A program made the position numbers and the translations under genes. A DNA stretch of 64,000 bases, from the NCBI GenBank assembly GCA_003993805.1, contig RSEF01000002.1, forward strand, positions 88,958,916-89,022,915, read 5' to 3'. Every line of letters starts with the position of its first letter. Positions within the stretch are counted from its first letter, which is position 1. A model generated the notes under the pieces. That model saw only the letters and a list, made by a program, of their open reading frames with translations, did not search any database and was not told the DNA's origin. This DNA comes from Himantopus leucocephalus. Its lineage: Eukaryota; Chordata; Aves; Charadriiformes; Recurvirostridae. Shown here one piece after another: positions 60,551 through 64,000 of this stretch.

Positions 60551-63500
60551 ATCTTAAGGACACTTTTAGCTTCCTTCAAGATGCGTTCTTCCATACTTTG
60601 AGCTCTTTCTTTCCCATAAAATATCTGTGATTCACAGCAACTAATATTCAGACTTTCCCCAGTGCTAAGGATGTTTACAGACAGTGTTCATCAACTAGTT
60701 GTGCATACGGAGTTAATGCAGTTATGTCTGTTCAAAAGCCACAGCTTTCAGGACAACACTACAGTCCTTGAACTTCAGCTTTTTTACAAACAGCTGAATC
60801 AGATGAGAAACTGAAGCAAATTGTCAGTAACTGGAGCTCAAATGGACTGCAAATAGCAATTGCATACCTTCCAGAGGAAAGATTTCCAGTCCATCTGGAT
60901 GGTCATCTGTAACCTCAAGATAAATCTGTCAGCCACAGATTTCAGGCTGTTTCAGACTGTTACGCCACATGTCAGCTTGCACTTATGCAATGCCTGAAGC
61001 CAGACGTCACCCTTCCTCCATCACAGAGCTGGCAGAGGTTGGTATATCAAGCTGTGGAATGTCAAAAAGCTGTGTATGTATCTCGGCTTAAACCGAGGAT
61101 GTTCATAAAGATGCATCTTTCTCACGAAACCTCTGTTGCTGGTTTATATAAAGGGCTGCTCACTGAGACCATTGGATGATCCTTGCTATAGGAACCCAGA
61201 TGGAGATGATACATATTGTGGAAGGCAAGGAAATCAGGGTAACTGGAAGACATTCCTTCTTCCTTTAAAGATTTCCATTGACCGGATGTTCCCAGACAAT
61301 ACATCTCTATGTCATTATGTGAACAAGTATGGAAAAGCCCATTCGTTATTTTCGCAACCAATGACTGGCAACTATTTATAATTATTTTTTTTTTTCAGGA
61401 GACAATCTCTCACCAGTCTTAAATGCTCTCTTTCATGGTCTACCCTTGGATCAATGTTTCAACAGTAAACAAGTCCAGTTAAAAACTTATTCACTATCGA
61501 AAAGACCTCAGACCTCTATAAACAAGAGTGGAATATGTAACTCAAGATGAAATAGATACAACCCTGAGCCTTCATTCCTTGAGAAAGCCTCATCACTGCA
61601 GTGTGAATCAGGCTGTGACACTGACCACTTCATCAGGAAATGGCTATGAAGAAGAAACAGTCCCAGGGTGTATAATAAGTGCAGCTGGTACCTCCCTCCT
61701 TATGAGTAAGTTCTTCCTTAATTGCTCTAACAGTAAAGTGTCTGGAGATGTGTATGTGTTTAGGTGATGATACTTGCCGGAAAACCCATGCTTCCTAACT
61801 CCTCAACAGCTTATTTTTGCTATCTTTTTTCCTGATTACTAATATTCCTCTTTGAGATGCAGAGTACCTAATGTACATTTACTTTTATCAGTAAAGGATA
61901 CGTGTTTGCTTCTAGGAAATCCTAACCTTGGAGAAGTAGGTTTCAGGGTTATGTCACTATATGAACAATTGTAAAGGGATCTGTATGTGTGTAGAAGTAA
62001 GTATTACAATCTGAGGAATAATAAAAAAGCATAAGTAGTGGAAATTATATGAGACCGTGAAGACAAAACCTGAATTTCATGGCTGAGATAATGAGTAAAG
62101 GGTAGGATGCATTTTAAACAAAAGCCTGAACCTGCAATAGATGCCCACTAGATCCAGGCTACTGCAGTTCCTGCAAAAGAAAGCTTGTGGAGAGCATGGA
62201 GAACTGGGACTATTGAGATAAAAAAATGTGAGTAGGCTCTTATTCGATAGCATAAACTTGTTTAATCAATTCTTGTACAAGACACGTCATACTCAAAGGT
62301 AAAAGCTGGAATAAAAGTTTTGAAAGTAGGCTTAGGCTCTTAAGCTTTGAAGGTAGGATTGAAACCACAAATGAGTAAAAAATATTAACTTTAAATTCAA
62401 GGATTAAGGAAATATGTAGAATTCAATGCAAACAAAGCCTGGCATTTTTAACGTAGAAAATGGACCAAGTCAGACTAGCAGAATTGCCTAGAAGGCAACT
62501 GAGTGATTGAAAACTTAATTGGTAACTTATGTACTAGTCTCTGTACAATATGAGAAAACAGGTGGTCTTGCCAGGAAGAAGAGAGAAACTGACTTCACTA
62601 AAAAGAACTTCACTTTTATTTGCAAAGCGATGCTGTAAAGCCTACTGAGGATATGCAGTCCAGGAAACATCTGGTTCTGTCCTTCTGACATATTGTGTGA
62701 AGTCTGCCAACATCATTTATATATAATTATACTAGTTTTAGCAGGACTACTGCCTCTGCAACTCTAATGAGAACAAATATGTTGCAATGTTGGCAGACGT
62801 TTATGCTTTTCTAAACTTTCTAAACTACAATGTTGGTGCAAGACCCTAGCTGAGGAATTTATTTGCTGGGTAGGATCAGTTCAGCTTCCATATGATACAA
62901 TATAACTATTAATTTTGTTATCGTTATTGTTCTTAGGACACCCAAACACAGATCAGGCACTCACTACAGATAGCAGAGGATATTGTCTGTCCATAACAAA
63001 GGGCAAATAAAAAAAAAAAAGACAAACCAGCACGTACAAGGAGATTGTGGGACAATGCCAATCAAATGGACTTGTCCTCCACACACTAGCAGATTAATCA
63101 TTATCAGTTGTTTTTGGGGCGGGATTTTTAGGCACTACAGCGAAGAGGTGAGCATCAAGGCGGCATGGAAGAGAAAAGCTTAAAGTGATGCATGTCTGTG
63201 GGGAGTTCCATGCCGGCTTGAGGGGCAGCATTTTTGAACAAATAAGCAGATGGGCAATATGTGGACTAATTAAAGCTTGAACCTCATCCCTGGATAATAA
63301 ATGAAAAATGATTCATAGAATAAGAATAGCTGTCAATGTCTTCAAAACTGATTTTTTTTTGTTTATTGTGAGGGGAACTGTCAAAAAATGCAAAGAGCTG
63401 CATGAGCTAATCGAACTGGTGGGTTTTGAAGACAGTCTTGGCAGCAGTGTATAAATAGATATGCCTGGGACAAAAATGCCTTTGTCAGGGCCAAGATGTT

Positions 63501-63934
63501 ACAGTAAGTGAGCTGTGAAATAACTGTGACCTTAATGAGAATTTTAACAGCATGAGTGGATGAAAAAGGCCAAGTTTTAGAGGTGGTTCTGCGGGCATTG
63601 CAAAGAGTCTAAATTAAACCTGGCACCCAGGTTACGGGTGTTTGAGACTGGCAGGACAGGAAGAGCCTCTTGGGAATCTGGAGAAGAAACAGGGAAGAGA
63701 TAACTTGAAGGTGAGACCGAGAGCTCTGTTTTAGTTATATGGAACTTGAGATGGCAGCCAGGCAATCCCGAGAGCATGTCAGCTTGGTGTGCCTTGATCT
63801 TACCTGATGAAGGTAATGTTTTTGGTAAGGGAAGAGAGGTCTGGAATGAAGCTGTACCTGAGATCCTTCAGATAAAGATGATAACAGGGTTTATAGGTGA
63901 CATGAAGCCAGGAGGGAATCAGGAAGAGAAGAAC

Positions 63935-64000
63935 AAGAACTATTGGAAGTGTAGAAAATGTGACCTATGAGGAAAAGATGAAAGAATTAGGATTTTTTCA
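63935..64000 (+). mobile_element. CR1 LINE fragment running off the window edge
   Basis: The last 60 or so bases translate as VENVTYEEKMKELGFF, matching the conserved CR1 segment just after the RT thumb (usually LE..TYEERL.ELGLF). The left boundary is uncertain because the sequence before about 63935 no longer aligns well. The rest of the copy should lie beyond 64000. Confidence 0.72.

Larger units (their letters stand above)
55156..63934. other. Long noncoding stretch, no genes seen
   Basis: About 8.8 kb with no recognised transposon or exon. It contains low-complexity tracts at 57874-57934, 58790-58830 and 60519-60550. Frames of up to 81 codons near 60985-61767 + are closely spaced but share no known similarity. 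A TATATAAA sequence near 61146 lacks other promoter context. Confidence 0.55.

Noticed and set aside
61140..61160. TATATAAA as a possible promoter TATA box
   Set aside because: No initiator, CpG enrichment or downstream exon; such strings are common in AT-rich DNA.

Overview
This is vertebrate, almost certainly avian, nuclear DNA. The evidence is at least eight fragments of CR1 retrotransposons (the dominant LINE of birds and other sauropsids), one solo LTR of a type I recognise from bird genomes, and an AT-rich, CpG-poor background. The sequence looks like a draft scaffold: there is one 100-N gap and six single-N positions, and five of the single Ns sit between directly repeated copies of the same sequence.

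I found no convincing protein-coding exon, tRNA, rRNA, CRISPR array or bacterial-style operon. All open frames are short; the longest (216 codons, 32642-33292 +) lies antisense to a CR1 copy. The window is best read as a gene desert or part of a very large intron.

Layout. 1-1425: decayed CR1 reverse-transcriptase region (+), cut by the 100-N gap. 1526-10469: unique sequence with a GC-rich patch near 8.77-9.43 kb. 10470-11165: old, diverged CR1 (+). 11166-20473: unique sequence. 20474-21165 and 22363-22674: two CR1 3' fragments (-). 27901-28484: solo LTR (-) with a perfect 5-bp target-site duplication. 32195-33182: 1-kb CR1 (-) ending at a T/G-rich tract. About 34.5-35.6 kb: very AT-rich repeat-free block. 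36549-36984: second old-type CR1 (+). 40840-40996: short CR1 3' tail (+). 41-54 kb: unique sequence with a few candidate regulatory stretches. 54145-55155: two near-identical direct duplications, each split by one N, probably assembly artefacts. 55156-63934: unique sequence. 63935-64000: start of another CR1 fragment (+) running off the edge.

No set of genes here works together, and I saw no undescribed system. The most useful observations are the false-duplication pattern at single Ns, the clean solo-LTR insertion, open frames persisting through CR1 relics, and some AT-rich or homeodomain-site-rich stretches that may be conserved noncoding elements. Family assignments rest on recalled consensus features and no database was searched.
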